A program made the position numbers and the translations under genes. 64,000 nt of DNA from Actinopolyspora biskrensis (lineage in GTDB: Bacteria > Actinomycetota > Actinomycetes > Mycobacteriales > Pseudonocardiaceae): NCBI RefSeq assembly GCF_013408175.1, contig NZ_JACBYW010000006.1:310001-374000 (forward strand), written 5' to 3'. Shown here in pieces: positions 22,796 through 32,772 of this stretch (its first letter is position 1; each line of letters starts with the position of its first letter). The notes beneath the pieces are model-generated. The model saw only the letters and a program-made list of their open reading frames with translations, did not search any database and had not been told where the DNA came from.

Positions 22796-23427
22796 GGCCT
22801 CCGGAACCGGCTTCTCATCTCCCACGCCGACGACAGGCGTTCGGTTCACGAGGCGACCACGTGTGTGTTCGTACGCCTCGCCGGTCCCGCTGAGGCGTTC
22901 CCCTCGGGGCCCGCTGTTCTCGATTCCGCGCTACGGCGTGCGACTTGTCGGACACCGTAGGTGGTCAAGAGGTCCGGGGGGCGAAACCAACCCGCTTCGG
23001 CGACCCGGCCGTCCGCTGCTGCGGCGTCCGCGGAGGGTTGCGCCGGGACGACGGACCAGCCCGCCGGAAACTCCGGCAGGACCAGCTCGCCGGCGCTGAG
23101 CACAGCCGCGGGAAGACCGCACCGGCGGGTGTGGCCAACGTCGCGCGGCGGGGCGCGGCCCGGGAAGCGCAGGCCTCTGCGCACTTTCCGAGCGGAAAGG
23201 AACACCCTGCCGTTCGTGGACGAGTACCCGAAACGCCGCTTGCTTGTGGACACCCGGTTGGACGTTTCGCGCGAAACGTCCAACCGGGCGCCGGGCGCGC
23301 CCCCGCTCACCGGGCCCCTCCGGTCGAGCCGGTCGTGCAGAACCGCCACCCCGGGAACAGGCCCCGCTCACGAGCCCGCGGGGGTTCCGCTCAGCAACCA
23401 TCCAGGTGAGGGGCGAACGGGAAGACC
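22796..23427. other. Long intergenic region without a convincing gene
   Basis: 632 bp between greA and the convergent Lrp-type gene. Open frames exist on both strands (a minus-strand one of 167 codons spans 22846-23349), but none has a recognisable domain or a good ribosome site. It holds the 36-bp palindrome at 23253-23288 and, near 23370-23400, a short piece resembling one end of the dispersed repeat. Confidence 0.4.
23253..23288. repeat. 36-bp perfect palindrome with parS-like core
   Basis: The left arm CCCGGTTGGACGTTTCGC and its exact reverse complement meet without a spacer. The central GTTTCGCGCGAAAC differs from the canonical ParB site GTTTCACGTGAAAC at the two positions flanking the central CG. 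It could be a terminator for greA, a protein-binding operator or a degenerate parS. With no loop it would form a cruciform rather than an ordinary terminator hairpin. Confidence 0.85.
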
Positions 23428-23913
23428 TCAATCGGCCATCCGTTCCAGCAGCGGACGCACCCGGGGCGGAACGGGAGTGGACAGCGCTATCGATGTGGAG
23501 GTGCGCCGCACCCCGTCGACGGCCACCACCCGGTCTATGACGCGTTGCAGGTCGTCGTTGGACCGCGCGACCATCCGCACGAACAGATCGCCCTGCCCGG
23601 TTGTGGCGTGCACCTCGCAGACTTCGTCGATCGAGGACAGCTGCTCGGCGACCGCACCACGCTGCCCCTGCGCGATCTCCAGCACGGCGAACGCGGTCAG
23701 GCCGTAGCCCACAGCGGCCAGGTCGAGTTCCGGCGGGAAACCACGCAACACCCCCTTGCGGACCATGCGGTCCATCCGCGCCTGCACCGTGCCGCGCGCC
23801 ACTCCGAGCCTGCGCGAACACTCCAACACCCCCAGCCGGGGCTCGTCGGACAACAGGAGCAGCAGACGAGCGTCGAGCTCGTCCAGAACGCCGTCACCCG
23901 CCGTGGTTGCCAT
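23428..23913 (-). CDS. Lrp/AsnC-family transcriptional regulator
   Basis: 161 residues from the ATG at 23913. The N-terminal winged helix has LDELDARLLLLLSDEPRLG and RRLGVARGTVQARMDRM. The C-terminal ligand-binding half is an AsnC/RAM ferredoxin-like fold, with VCEVHATTGQGDLFVRMVA. It is divergent from hpd with 164 bp between them, so it probably controls hpd in response to an aromatic amino acid and itself as well. That is inference from position. Confidence 0.88.
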   Translation of the reverse strand: MATTAGDGVLDELDARLLLLLSDEPRLGVLECSRRLGVARGTVQARMDRMVRKGVLRGFPPELDLAAVGYGLTAFAVLEIAQGQRGAVAEQLSSIDEVCEVHATTGQGDLFVRMVARSNDDLQRVIDRVVAVDGVRRTSTSIALSTPVPPRVRPLLERMAD

Positions 23914-24002
23914 GACACGCTCCCAACATCTTCCGGCAGTACAGGATGAGCAACCGCTCCCCCACAAAACGAGCACGAATCGAGCAATTTGTACAGCCGT
24001 GA

Positions 24003-25283
<1,281 letters not shown>

Positions 25284-25586
25284 CCGATGTTTTCCGGTCC
25301 AGTCGCCGGTTGCCCCGGGGCCTTCTGCGGCGCTCCCGGCGCCGGAACGCACCGCCCGGACAACCGGCGCCGACGCGGGAGGCTCCGCCGAGTGACCAAC
25401 CACGACGATCCGAACGAGGAATCTCAACGAGCGCGCCGGAACCGCCTGAGGAACGGTTCCGGGAGAGTTCTCGAGGGCTGCTCGTGACGGGGTGATCCCG
25501 AAACGTTTTGGGTACGCTCGGTGTCGCGCAGTTGTTCGCCGCGACACGGACGCGTTGCCCGGTCGCCGTGCCGCCCTGGAGGCCTC
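25284..25586. other. Intergenic, hairpin only
   Basis: 303 bp after hpd. A GC-rich hairpin of the recurring type (GGCGCTCCCGGCGCC, about 25329-25343) follows the stop and may terminate hpd. Nothing else is recognised up to the GGAGG site of the next gene. Confidence 0.4.
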
Positions 25587-25862
25587 ATGACACGAGCGAG
25601 CACCGCTCCCGGAGCGAAATCGCTGGTGGCGGGAATTCTCACCGCGACAGCGTTGTGCGCCGTAGCGGTGTTCACAGTGGCCGGTTCGGGCTGCGAGAAC
25701 CCGGGCAGCTACGAGAGGCGCGGCGGTGTTCTCGAACTGGTGAACGGTTGCGTCAGCCGCGAGGACCTGCCGGTGAGCACGGGGGACGAGGGCCCGTCCC
25801 GGCAGGGGCCGTCCCACCGTTTCGACGGCTCAGGGGAACCGCTCCCCGGCTTGAGTTCGTGA
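25587..25862 (+). CDS. Small exported or membrane-anchored protein, unknown
   Basis: 91 residues from an ATG four bases after GGAGG. The N-terminus MTRASTAPGAKS is followed by a hydrophobic segment (LVAGILTATALCAVAVFTVAG) and then a short hydrophilic part with two cysteines (SGCENPG, VNGCVS). SGC near the end of the hydrophobic stretch is not a good lipobox. No family is recognised. Codon use looks normal for the genome. Confidence 0.5.
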   Translation: MTRASTAPGAKSLVAGILTATALCAVAVFTVAGSGCENPGSYERRGGVLELVNGCVSREDLPVSTGDEGPSRQGPSHRFDGSGEPLPGLSS

Positions 25863-26029
25863 GCGGTGTCCGGAACCCCCTTCCGGACACCGCAGGCCGG
25901 CAATCCGCGCTGTGAGGATTCCCGAAGGACCCTCCCGGAAAGCGGCGCAGCCGCTTAGCTGCCGCGCCCGCGGCCCGCGCCGAAACCCGAGGTCCGAGCA
26001 ACCACGCGGACCGAGCCGCCGAACTCCCG

Positions 26030-27193
26030 TTACTCCAGGGCGCCCAGCAGGTCCTCCAGCAGATCGTCCACATCCTCGATACCGGCCGATACGCGGACCA
26101 GCTCGGGCGGCACCTGCAGCAGCGATCCGGCCGTGCTGGCGTGGGTCATCCTGCCGGGGTGTTCGATCAACGACTCCACCCCGCCGAGCGACTCGGCCAG
26201 CGTGAACAGCCGCGTGCGCGAGCAGACGTCGACGGCGGCCTGCTCCCCGTCGGCGTGGGTGAACGAGACCATCCCCCCGAAGCGCCGCATCTGCCCGGCC
26301 GCGACCTCGTGACCGGGGTGGTCCGCGAGGCCGGGGTAGAAGACCCGGGTCACCTTCGGATGCTCGTACAGGGCGGCGGCGAGCCTGGCCGCGTTGGCGC
26401 TGTGCTGCTCCATCCGCGCCGCGAGGGTCTTCACCCCGCGCAGGGTCAGCCAGGCGTCGAAGGGGCCCGGCACCGCTCCCGCGGTGTTCTGCAGGAAGGC
26501 CACGCCGTCGGCCAGCTCCTCGTCGGAGGTCACCACGGCACCGCCGACCACATCGGAGTGTCCGCCCAGGTACTTGGTGGTCGAGTGCACCACCACGTCG
26601 GCCCCCAGCCGCAGCGGCTGCTGCAGGTACGGGGAGGCGAAGGTGTTGTCCACGATCAGCTTCGTCGACGTCTCCGCCGCGATCCGGGCCAGCGCCGCCA
26701 GGTCCGCGATGTTCAGCAGCGGGTTGGTCGGCGACTCCACCCAGAGCACTTTCGTGTTCGGCCGCACCGCGGCCCGGACCGCGTCCGGGTCCGAGACTCG
26801 CACCGGGGTGTACTCGACGCCCCAGCCCGTCAGCACCTTGTCGACGAGCCGGAAGGTCCCACCGTAGGCGTCGTCGGGGATGACCAGGTGATCACCGGGC
26901 CGCAGCACGGAACGCAGCACCGCGTCGGTCGCCGCCATCCCGGAGGAGAAGGCGAGTCCGCGAGTGCCGGACTCGAGCGCGGCGAGGCACTCCTCCAGGG
27001 AGGTGCGGGTCGGATTGCCGGTGCGGGAGTACTCGTAACCGGCTCGCTGGTTCCCCACCCCGTCCTGGGCGTAGGTGGACGTCGCGTGGATGGGCGGGAT
27101 CACCGAACCGGTCGAGTCGTCGGGGTGCTGTCCCGCGTGGATGGCACGAGTGGCGAAACCGTCGGTCATGCCGGGAACTCTACTGTCCGTCAC
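26030..27193 (-). CDS. metB: Cystathionine gamma-synthase
   Basis: 387 residues. The PLP lysine lies in HSTTKYLGGHSD; YEYSRTGNPTR and the SGMAATDAV block bind cofactor and substrate. The enzyme joins an O-acylhomoserine with cysteine to give cystathionine. It is metB rather than a lyase by its start (FATRAIHAGQ) and by its position near cbs, an arrangement shared with M. tuberculosis (Rv1079/Rv1077). The GTG at 27193 is listed; an ATG at 27169 is nearly as good, since neither has a strong ribosome site. Confidence 0.9.
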   Translation of the reverse strand: MTDSRVPGMTDGFATRAIHAGQHPDDSTGSVIPPIHATSTYAQDGVGNQRAGYEYSRTGNPTRTSLEECLAALESGTRGLAFSSGMAATDAVLRSVLRPGDHLVIPDDAYGGTFRLVDKVLTGWGVEYTPVRVSDPDAVRAAVRPNTKVLWVESPTNPLLNIADLAALARIAAETSTKLIVDNTFASPYLQQPLRLGADVVVHSTTKYLGGHSDVVGGAVVTSDEELADGVAFLQNTAGAVPGPFDAWLTLRGVKTLAARMEQHSANAARLAAALYEHPKVTRVFYPGLADHPGHEVAAGQMRRFGGMVSFTHADGEQAAVDVCSRTRLFTLAESLGGVESLIEHPGRMTHASTAGSLLQVPPELVRVSAGIEDVDDLLEDLLGALE

Positions 27194-27258
27194 TCACCTG
27201 CTCGAACTCGGCTCTTCGAGGTTCTCCGTCCTCGCCCGGCCAGGTGATCGCTCGGGGG

Positions 27259-27284
27259 TTCCTTGGCGCGGCAGCGCCGAGGAA
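27259..27284. terminator. Hairpin between proline-rich gene and metB
   Basis: TTCCTTGGCGC and GCGCCGAGGAA pair around GGCA with one G-T wobble. It matches the hairpin at 16312-16337 almost exactly. It lies after the end of the frameshifted gene at 27325-28018 and before metB, both on the minus strand. Confidence 0.5.
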
Positions 27285-27324
27285 GGACCCCGGCCCCACC
27301 GGACAACCCGACAGAAAGCCGCGA

Positions 27325-28018
27325 TCAGTACTGGTTCGGCCGCTGCTCCGGCGGGTAACCGGCCCCCTGGGAATTCCACTGGGGATTCCACTGGGGGTTG
27401 CCCCGGCCGTTCCACCGCGGGTCACCACGTCCCCCCGGAAAACCCCGGTATCCCCCGAAGGACTGCTGTCCCGGCTCTCCCATCGGACAGCCGGTCCGGT
27501 TCGGCACCTCCGGAGTCGCCGCGTCCGTGACGGCCCCCTCACGCAGGTAGTCCCCCGTGGTCGGGGACAGGGCGAGCGCGATCGCCGCCAGCGCTCCCAC
27601 GAAGAAGCACAGCGGCCACAGCAGCGGCCCCATGTAGGTGATGTATCCGTGGACGAGGACGGGCGGAACCAGACCGCCGATCAGCAGCCACCTGCCGAAG
27701 CGTTTGCGGGCGAGGAGACCGCTCGCGCCGACGAGCGGGGGGACCGAGAGCACCGCGATGGTCCCGACGGCCGACAGCAGCTGGGGGATCCCCACACTCT
27801 CTCGGCCGAGCAGTATCACCAGCATGCCCACCTGGGTGCCGAGCGCGACGAAACAACCGAGCAGGGCGGGCCACCCAGGAGGTGATTCCGCTGGCACCGG
27901 CCTGTTCGGCCCCGGGGGGCCACGTCTGCCCCCCGTACGGTTGCTGTTCCGCCGGAGGCGGCTGCCCCGGTACGGGATGGGCGAACTGCTGCCCACCCGG
28001 CGGCTGTGGAGGATACAC
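27325..28018 (-). pseudogene. Proline-rich membrane protein, frameshifted
   Basis: A good start, GTG at 28018 behind GAGGGA, opens a proline/glutamine-rich N-terminus (YPPQPPGGQQ, then GGQTWPPGAEQAG). That frame then turns into nonsense, while a neighbouring frame carries the membrane part: about four hydrophobic segments starting PPGWPALLGCFVALG and ending with a W/N/Q-rich tail at 27325. The switch must lie near 27870-27910, next to a run of C and G (CCCCGGGGGG) prone to slippage or sequencing error. It is a paralogue in layout of the intact gene at 28194-29519. Either the gene is dead, or the sequence has an indel error, or translation starts at the internal GTG at 27897. Confidence 0.65.
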
Positions 28019-28193
28019 GGCACTTCCCTCGGCTGATGGGGATCACGACTGGAGAAGAGACTTCGCGGGCGGGCTCACGGCCTCGGACGGCCGCGGACCC
28101 GCCCGCGGAGGAGTGCTCAGGAGACCGGCACCGCTCGGTCTCGCGAACGGGTGGCGGACTCGGCTGCCACCAGCTCCGTTCCGGGGGTTCCCG

Positions 28194-29519
28194 TCACCAC
28201 TGGGGCGGCTGCTGCGGGTATCCGCCCGGCTGACCGTACGGCTGCTGACCGTACGGCTGCTGTCCGTAGGGCTGTTGTCCGTAGGGCTGCTGTCCGTAGG
28301 GCTGTCCGGGCATCGGCTGACCGGGTTGGGGCTGACCGGGCATGGGCTGCCCGGGCATCGGTTGCCCCGGCTGCGGCTGCCCCTGCATCCCCGGTGGGCC
28401 CTGCTGCGGCATCCCCGGCTGCGGCTGACCGTAGGGCTGCTGCCCCGGGGGCATACCCGGCTGACCGGGATGACCAGCCGACGGGGGTGGCCCGTAACCG
28501 CCTGCCATCGCCGGGCCGGCGGCACTTTCCGAGTACGCCCGTGCTGCGGGCAGCATGGCCAGCACCGAGGGAACGGCCGCGAACAGAATGGAGATCAGTC
28601 CGAGCGGGGAGAACTGGTACGTGATCCAACCGATCACCACGGCGAGCGCCAGCAGCCCGGAACCGCCGATCATGACGAACGGCGCGAAATTCCTGCGCTG
28701 CAGGATGAGGACCCCGGCTCCCACCAGCGCCAGCGCACCAACGATCTGCAGGATGTTGAGCGACACGATCAACCCGGTCGGCGGCAGGTCCGGCATTTCG
28801 ACGCCGTACTGCTCGGAAAGCTGCGAACTGGTCTGCTTGAACTGATTGACGGTGCTGAGGAAACCGAACAACCCGATCAGCGCGAAGATCGCGGTCAAAC
28901 TTCCCAGCCCGATGCCGCTCCAGGCAGCTCCCTGGGCCAGCCCCTTGTTGGGAGCCACCCCTCGCGGTCCCGCGGAGGTCTGCCCCGGGGGCGGCGGGGG
29001 CGGGCCACCGTATCCGCCCGGCTGTCCCGGAGGCTGCTGCGCGGGGAAACCACCGCTCGGAGTCGCCTGCTGCCCGGGCATCCCCGGCTGGGGCTGTCCC
29101 TGCATTCCCGGTTGCCCCTGCATCCCCGGTTGAGGTGGGCCCTGCATCCCCGGCTGGGGCTGCTGCTGCAGTCCCGGCTGCTCGTACATGGGCTGCTGTG
29201 GTGGCTGCATGGAAGGCGGAACGACCTGGGTCGCCCCACCCCCTCCCTCCTGCTGGTTCTGGGGTGCCTGAGCGGACTGGTCGGCCTGCTGCATCACCTG
29301 GGCGGGGTTTACGACCTGCGTGGAGTCCGATCCGGAAGAGCGGTCGCCCTGTTGCTCGCCGCCCTGTTCCTGCGACTGCTGCGGATCCATCCGCGAGGAA
29401 ATCATCTGCGTCGAGTCCGGAGTGGACTCATTGGTGTCGGCAGCGCCGGACTGCTGCTCCGTGGACGCCTCCGGCGGCTGCTCCTGGTTACCACCTTCGG
29501 GTGTTTGTGGGGAGCTCAT
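28194..29519 (-). CDS. Proline/glutamine-rich membrane protein (proline-rich antigen type)
   Basis: 441 residues. Residues 1-190 are low-complexity, rich in Gln, Pro and Gly. A core of four membrane segments (about 200-340) includes [14 protein letters not shown] and [12 protein letters not shown]-like stretches. The tail (345-441) is again Pro/Gly/Gln-rich and ends with five YGQQP-type repeats. Three copies of a T-Q-hydrophobic motif (STQMI, STQVV, ATQVV) lie in the N-terminal part. The layout and the position between metB and cbs match mycobacterial Pra (Rv1078). Function is unknown; a cell-envelope location is likely. Confidence 0.75.
   Translation of the reverse strand: MSSPQTPEGGNQEQPPEASTEQQSGAADTNESTPDSTQMISSRMDPQQSQEQGGEQQGDRSSGSDSTQVVNPAQVMQQADQSAQAPQNQQEGGGGATQVVPPSMQPPQQPMYEQPGLQQQPQPGMQGPPQPGMQGQPGMQGQPQPGMPGQQATPSGGFPAQQPPGQPGGYGGPPPPPPGQTSAGPRGVAPNKGLAQGAAWSGIGLGSLTAIFALIGLFGFLSTVNQFKQTSSQLSEQYGVEMPDLPPTGLIVSLNILQIVGALALVGAGVLILQRRNFAPFVMIGGSGLLALAVVIGWITYQFSPLGLISILFAAVPSVLAMLPAARAYSESAAGPAMAGGYGPPPSAGHPGQPGMPPGQQPYGQPQPGMPQQGPPGMQGQPQPGQPMPGQPMPGQPQPGQPMPGQPYGQQPYGQQPYGQQPYGQQPYGQPGGYPQQPPQW
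28231..28305 (-). repeat. 15-bp tandem repeats coding YGQQP units
   Basis: Five adjoining 15-bp units read as YGQQP-type repeats at the C-terminus of the proline-rich protein. Units differ at one or two third positions (CCGTACGG against CCGTAGGG). Length variation between strains would be expected. It is a coding repeat, not a CRISPR. Confidence 0.85.
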
Positions 29520-29614
29520 CGGGTTTTCCTACCCCCTTGGGCGTAAACCTGGGCGTGTACACGGCCTACGCTATCCGACCGCGTAACGAACAAGGGCCGA
29601 CGTGTAACAAAAAC

Positions 29615-30982
29615 TCATCGTCCCGCGATAAAGGCGAGCACGTCCTGCCTGGTGACCACACCGGCGGGCTTGCCGTCCACCAGCACCAGGGCTCCGTCCG
29701 CGTTCCGCAGCGCCCGCATGGCGGATGTTATGTCCTCACCGGCCCCGATGGTCGGCAGCGGCGGGGACATGTGCGTCTCCACCCGGTCCGCGAGATTGGC
29801 CTTTCCGGCGAACAGCTCGTCCAGCAGGTCGCGCTCGTTGACCGCCCCGGCCACCTCCGCCGCCATGATCGGCGGTTCCGCGTTGACGACCGGCATCTGG
29901 GAAACGGAGAACTCGCGCAGAATCGACACGGCCTCGGCGACCGTCTCGTTCGGATGGACGTGCACCAGCTCGGGCATCGTGCCGTCCTTGCGGGTCAGCA
30001 CGTCCCCGATCGAACCACCACCGTGGTCGGGCGAGAGGAAACCGTAGGAGGCCATCCACGAGTCGTTGAACACCTTGGTCAGGTAACCGCGCCCGCTGTC
30101 GGGCAGCAGCGCCACGACCACGTCGTCCGGCCCGGCGCGCTCGGCCACGCGCAGCGCGGCCACGATGGCCATGCCGCAGGACCCGCCGACCAGCAGCGCC
30201 TCGCGCTGCGCGAGTTCGCGGGTCATCCGGAAGGAGTCCGCGTCCGACACGGACACGATCTCGTCGCAGATCTCCCGGTCGTAGGTCGTCGGCCAGAAGT
30301 CCTCGCCGACCCCCTCGACCAGGTAGGGCCGTCCCTTTCCGCCGGAGTACACCGAACCCTCCGGGTCGGCCCCGACGATGCGGACCCGCCCGTCGGAAAC
30401 CTCCTTCAGGTAACGGCCCGCACCCGAGATCGTGCCTCCGGTGCCGATCCCCGCGACGAAGTGCGTCACGCGCCCCCGGGTCTGCTCCCAGATCTCCGGA
30501 CCCGTGGAGTGGTAGTGGGACTCCGGGTTGGACGAGTTGTCGTACTGGTTAGGCTTCCAGTACCCGTCCTTGGCGGCCAGCCTGTCCGACACGCTGTAGT
30601 AGGAATCATCGTGCTCCGGGGGAACGGCCGTGGGGCAGACCACGACCTCCGCGCCGTAGGCCTCCAGGACGTTGCGCTTGTCCTCGCTCACCTTGTCCGG
30701 ACAGACGAACACACAGCCGTACCCCTTGCGCTGCGCGATCATCGCCAGTCCCACTCCGGTGTTGCCCGAGGTCGGTTCGACGATCGTGCCGCCGGGAGGC
30801 AGTTCCCCCGAAGCCTCCGCGGCTTCGATCATCCGCTCGGCGATCCGGTCCTTGACGCTGCCACCCGGATTGAAGTACTCGACCTTGGCCAGCACAGATG
30901 TGTTCAGTCCGCGCGTCAGCGAATTCAGCTTCACCAACGGCGTGTCGCCGACAAGCTCGGCCACGTGCTCGACGTAGTCCAC
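29615..30982 (-). CDS. cbs: Cystathionine beta-synthase with C-terminal CBS pair
   Basis: 455 residues from the GTG at 30982, seven bases after GGAGAGGGA. Residues 1-320 form the fold-type II PLP domain: NPGGSVKDRIA (PLP lysine), EPTSGNTGVGLA, GTGGTISGAGRYLKE. Residues about 335-455 hold two CBS modules for nucleotide or SAM-type regulation. It condenses serine with homocysteine to cystathionine in reverse transsulfuration, and together with metB gives both directions of cysteine-methionine exchange. No haem-binding N-terminal extension is present. Confidence 0.92.
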   Translation of the reverse strand: MDYVEHVAELVGDTPLVKLNSLTRGLNTSVLAKVEYFNPGGSVKDRIAERMIEAAEASGELPPGGTIVEPTSGNTGVGLAMIAQRKGYGCVFVCPDKVSEDKRNVLEAYGAEVVVCPTAVPPEHDDSYYSVSDRLAAKDGYWKPNQYDNSSNPESHYHSTGPEIWEQTRGRVTHFVAGIGTGGTISGAGRYLKEVSDGRVRIVGADPEGSVYSGGKGRPYLVEGVGEDFWPTTYDREICDEIVSVSDADSFRMTRELAQREALLVGGSCGMAIVAALRVAERAGPDDVVVALLPDSGRGYLTKVFNDSWMASYGFLSPDHGGGSIGDVLTRKDGTMPELVHVHPNETVAEAVSILREFSVSQMPVVNAEPPIMAAEVAGAVNERDLLDELFAGKANLADRVETHMSPPLPTIGAGEDITSAMRALRNADGALVLVDGKPAGVVTRQDVLAFIAGR

Positions 30983-31363
30983 CGCGGGTCCCTCTCCTCG
31001 TCTCGGTGTGTGTCGTGAAGCCTGGCAGCACCGTGCACGACTGCTCTCCTGGTGCCTTCCCCGGCCCGATCGATTCCCCACTCGCAGTTTCCCCGCCCGC
31101 TCACGAACGCTCACGCCGGGGTTGGCGACAACACGCCGGAGAGCCCGGATGGCGGCCACGCGGGCGGAAATCGAGCGGTTACGCGAAGTTCCGCTGTGAG
31201 TTCTCGATCCGACGGCACAACCGGGCGACGTTGTCCACGGGACCGTTTGCACGGGCCACCTCCACCCTCATCCTGCCCGGAGCGGGTGCGAAACGGGCCG
31301 AGCGGACCGACCATTCGGGGAACCGGTACGAGGTGGCGTCCGCGAGAAGCGCAGGAGGCAACG
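30983..31363. other. Divergent promoter region of cbs and SGNH hydrolase
   Basis: 381 bp. It contains the cbs ribosome site at its left edge and AGGAGG for the hydrolase at 31353. No RNA motif (for example a SAM riboswitch), repeat or small gene is recognised. Confidence 0.4.
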
Positions 31364-32275
31364 ATGATCGCTGTGCGACTGTTGCGGCTGGTCGCTGTCG
31401 GTACCGCCTCGGTCGGCGGTTTGTCCGGTGTCGCCTACGGCCTGCTCAACGGGCAGTCCAGACACGCCAGACGCGTCATCGGCCTCAGCACGGAGGACCC
31501 CCTGTGCGCCGACGGCACCTACTTCCCCACGAACCGTCCCTTCGCGGAACCCGCGGAAGCACCGCTGGACTTCGCCGTGCTCGGCGATTCCTCCGCCGCC
31601 GGGCTCGGTGTCGAGACGGCGACAGAACTGCCCGGGGTGCGGCTGGCCGCGGGACTCGCCGAGGAACTGGAACGGCCGGTCCGGCTGCGCACCCACGCGA
31701 TCGTCGGGTCGACGAGCCGGAGCCTGGCCCCGCAGGTCGACGTGGTGCTGCGCGAACCACCGCGACTGGCGCTGGTGCTGATCGGCGCCAACGACGTCAC
31801 CTCGCGGTTACCGGTGCGGACCAGCGCGCACCTGCTGGAGGAAGCCGTCCGCGCCATGACCGAGTCGGGCACGGCCGTAGTGGTGGGAACATGCCCCGAC
31901 CTGGGGGCCATCCGGCCCATCCCGCAGCCGCTGCGTTCGCTCGCGGGCAGGTACAGCCTGGTGCTGGCCACAGAGCAGCGGCGCGCGGTGGAACGCGCCG
32001 GAGGACACGCCGTTCCGCTCGCCGACCTGCTCTCCCCCGAGTTCCTCACCCGCCCGGTCGAGTTGTTCGGTCCGGACCGCTTCCACCCCTCCGCCGCGGG
32101 CTACGAGATGGCCACCGACATGCTGCTGCCGAAGCTGTGCGACGCCATAGGGGCCTGGGAGGGCGCTCCCGTCCCCACCCCGCCCAGGAGGTCGGCAGCC
32201 GTGGAGGCCCGCAGGCCGACCCGCCGCTTCGTCGCGCGGCTGAACCTGCGCTGGGGGCGCCGCGCGCAGTCCTGA
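31364..32275 (+). CDS. SGNH/GDSL-type hydrolase, exported or membrane-anchored
   Basis: 303 residues from the ATG at 31364, five bases after AGGAGG. An N-terminal hydrophobic stretch (LLRLVAVGTASVGGLSGVAYGLL) acts as signal or anchor. Block I is AVLGDSSAAGLGV with the catalytic Ser, the Gly block precedes LIGANDVTS (Asn), and the C-terminal DRFHPSAAGY provides Asp and His. All four SGNH blocks are therefore intact. The position matches Rv1075c, a secreted esterase. Substrate is unknown. Confidence 0.88.
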   Translation: MIAVRLLRLVAVGTASVGGLSGVAYGLLNGQSRHARRVIGLSTEDPLCADGTYFPTNRPFAEPAEAPLDFAVLGDSSAAGLGVETATELPGVRLAAGLAEELERPVRLRTHAIVGSTSRSLAPQVDVVLREPPRLALVLIGANDVTSRLPVRTSAHLLEEAVRAMTESGTAVVVGTCPDLGAIRPIPQPLRSLAGRYSLVLATEQRRAVERAGGHAVPLADLLSPEFLTRPVELFGPDRFHPSAAGYEMATDMLLPKLCDAIGAWEGAPVPTPPRRSAAVEARRPTRRFVARLNLRWGRRAQS

Positions 32276-32320
32276 GGGGTCTTTTCCTTCACCGCTCTCC
32301 CTCGGCGTAGCTGCTCACTC

Positions 32321-32427
32321 GGCGGAACCTCTCGCGGGCTCTCGCTCCGGCGAGGCCCGACATCGGGTAGCGGCACACAACGTCGGGCCTTCCTCGCGAG
32401 AGCACCACGAGAGAACCCGCGGTCGGT
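32321..32427. repeat. Dispersed intergenic repeat, copy 3
   Basis: Starts GGCGGAACCTCTCGCGGGC and ends AGAGAACCCGCGGTCGG, same orientation as copy 1. Its centre CCCGACATCGGGTAGC is identical to copy 1. It lies 45 bp after the hydrolase stop codon, in a 497-bp gap before the thiolase; the rest of that gap holds a short hairpin near 32492 and the operator-like site at 32627. Confidence 0.8.
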
Positions 32428-32626
32428 CGGGCTGCCCAGGCTCAGAGCGCCTGGGCTAAACGGTGCCCTTTTATCGGGAGTTCCCGTCCGGGTTTTCGGC
32501 GCTGTCGCTCCCGGGGGAAACCGAGCCGGCCAACGGACCCGACCGAAGAGCCCTGTGAGTCCGCAGTCGGAGCTCCCGGAACGGGATCATCTGGCCGAAC
32601 AACCCCTGAGCAGGCGTACCATCCGG

Positions 32627-32638
32627 TCGGTATACCGA
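32627..32638. promoter_or_regulatory. Palindromic operator-like site upstream of thiolase
   Basis: TCGGTATACCGA is a perfect 12-bp palindrome about 135 bp before the thiolase start. CGGTATACCG-type sites are common TetR-family operators, but no TetR gene is nearby. The assignment rests on symmetry and position only. Confidence 0.35.
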
Positions 32639-32772
32639 TTTAGTGTGAGCGCGATCACCGCGACAACGGCGGCACAGCGCCTAGGGTGAGCACACTCGTC
32701 GTGTGTAGGCGGGACGGCTCGCGCACACGAATCCGACCGAGCAAGACGCAGCAACCACGAAGGAGTCGCGTC

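Noticed and set aside
23253-23288. A genuine parS centromere site
   Set aside because: The core differs from the strictly conserved site at two positions and no parAB or oriC genes are nearby; kept only as a parS-like palindrome.
22846-23349. Minus-strand 167-codon ORF in the long gap after greA
   Set aside because: No recognised domain, weak start, and the palindrome at 23253 lies inside it. GC-rich DNA keeps frames open by chance.
28231-28305. Possible CRISPR-like array
   Set aside because: Repeats are 15 bp, directly adjacent, without spacers, and encode YGQQP units of a protein.
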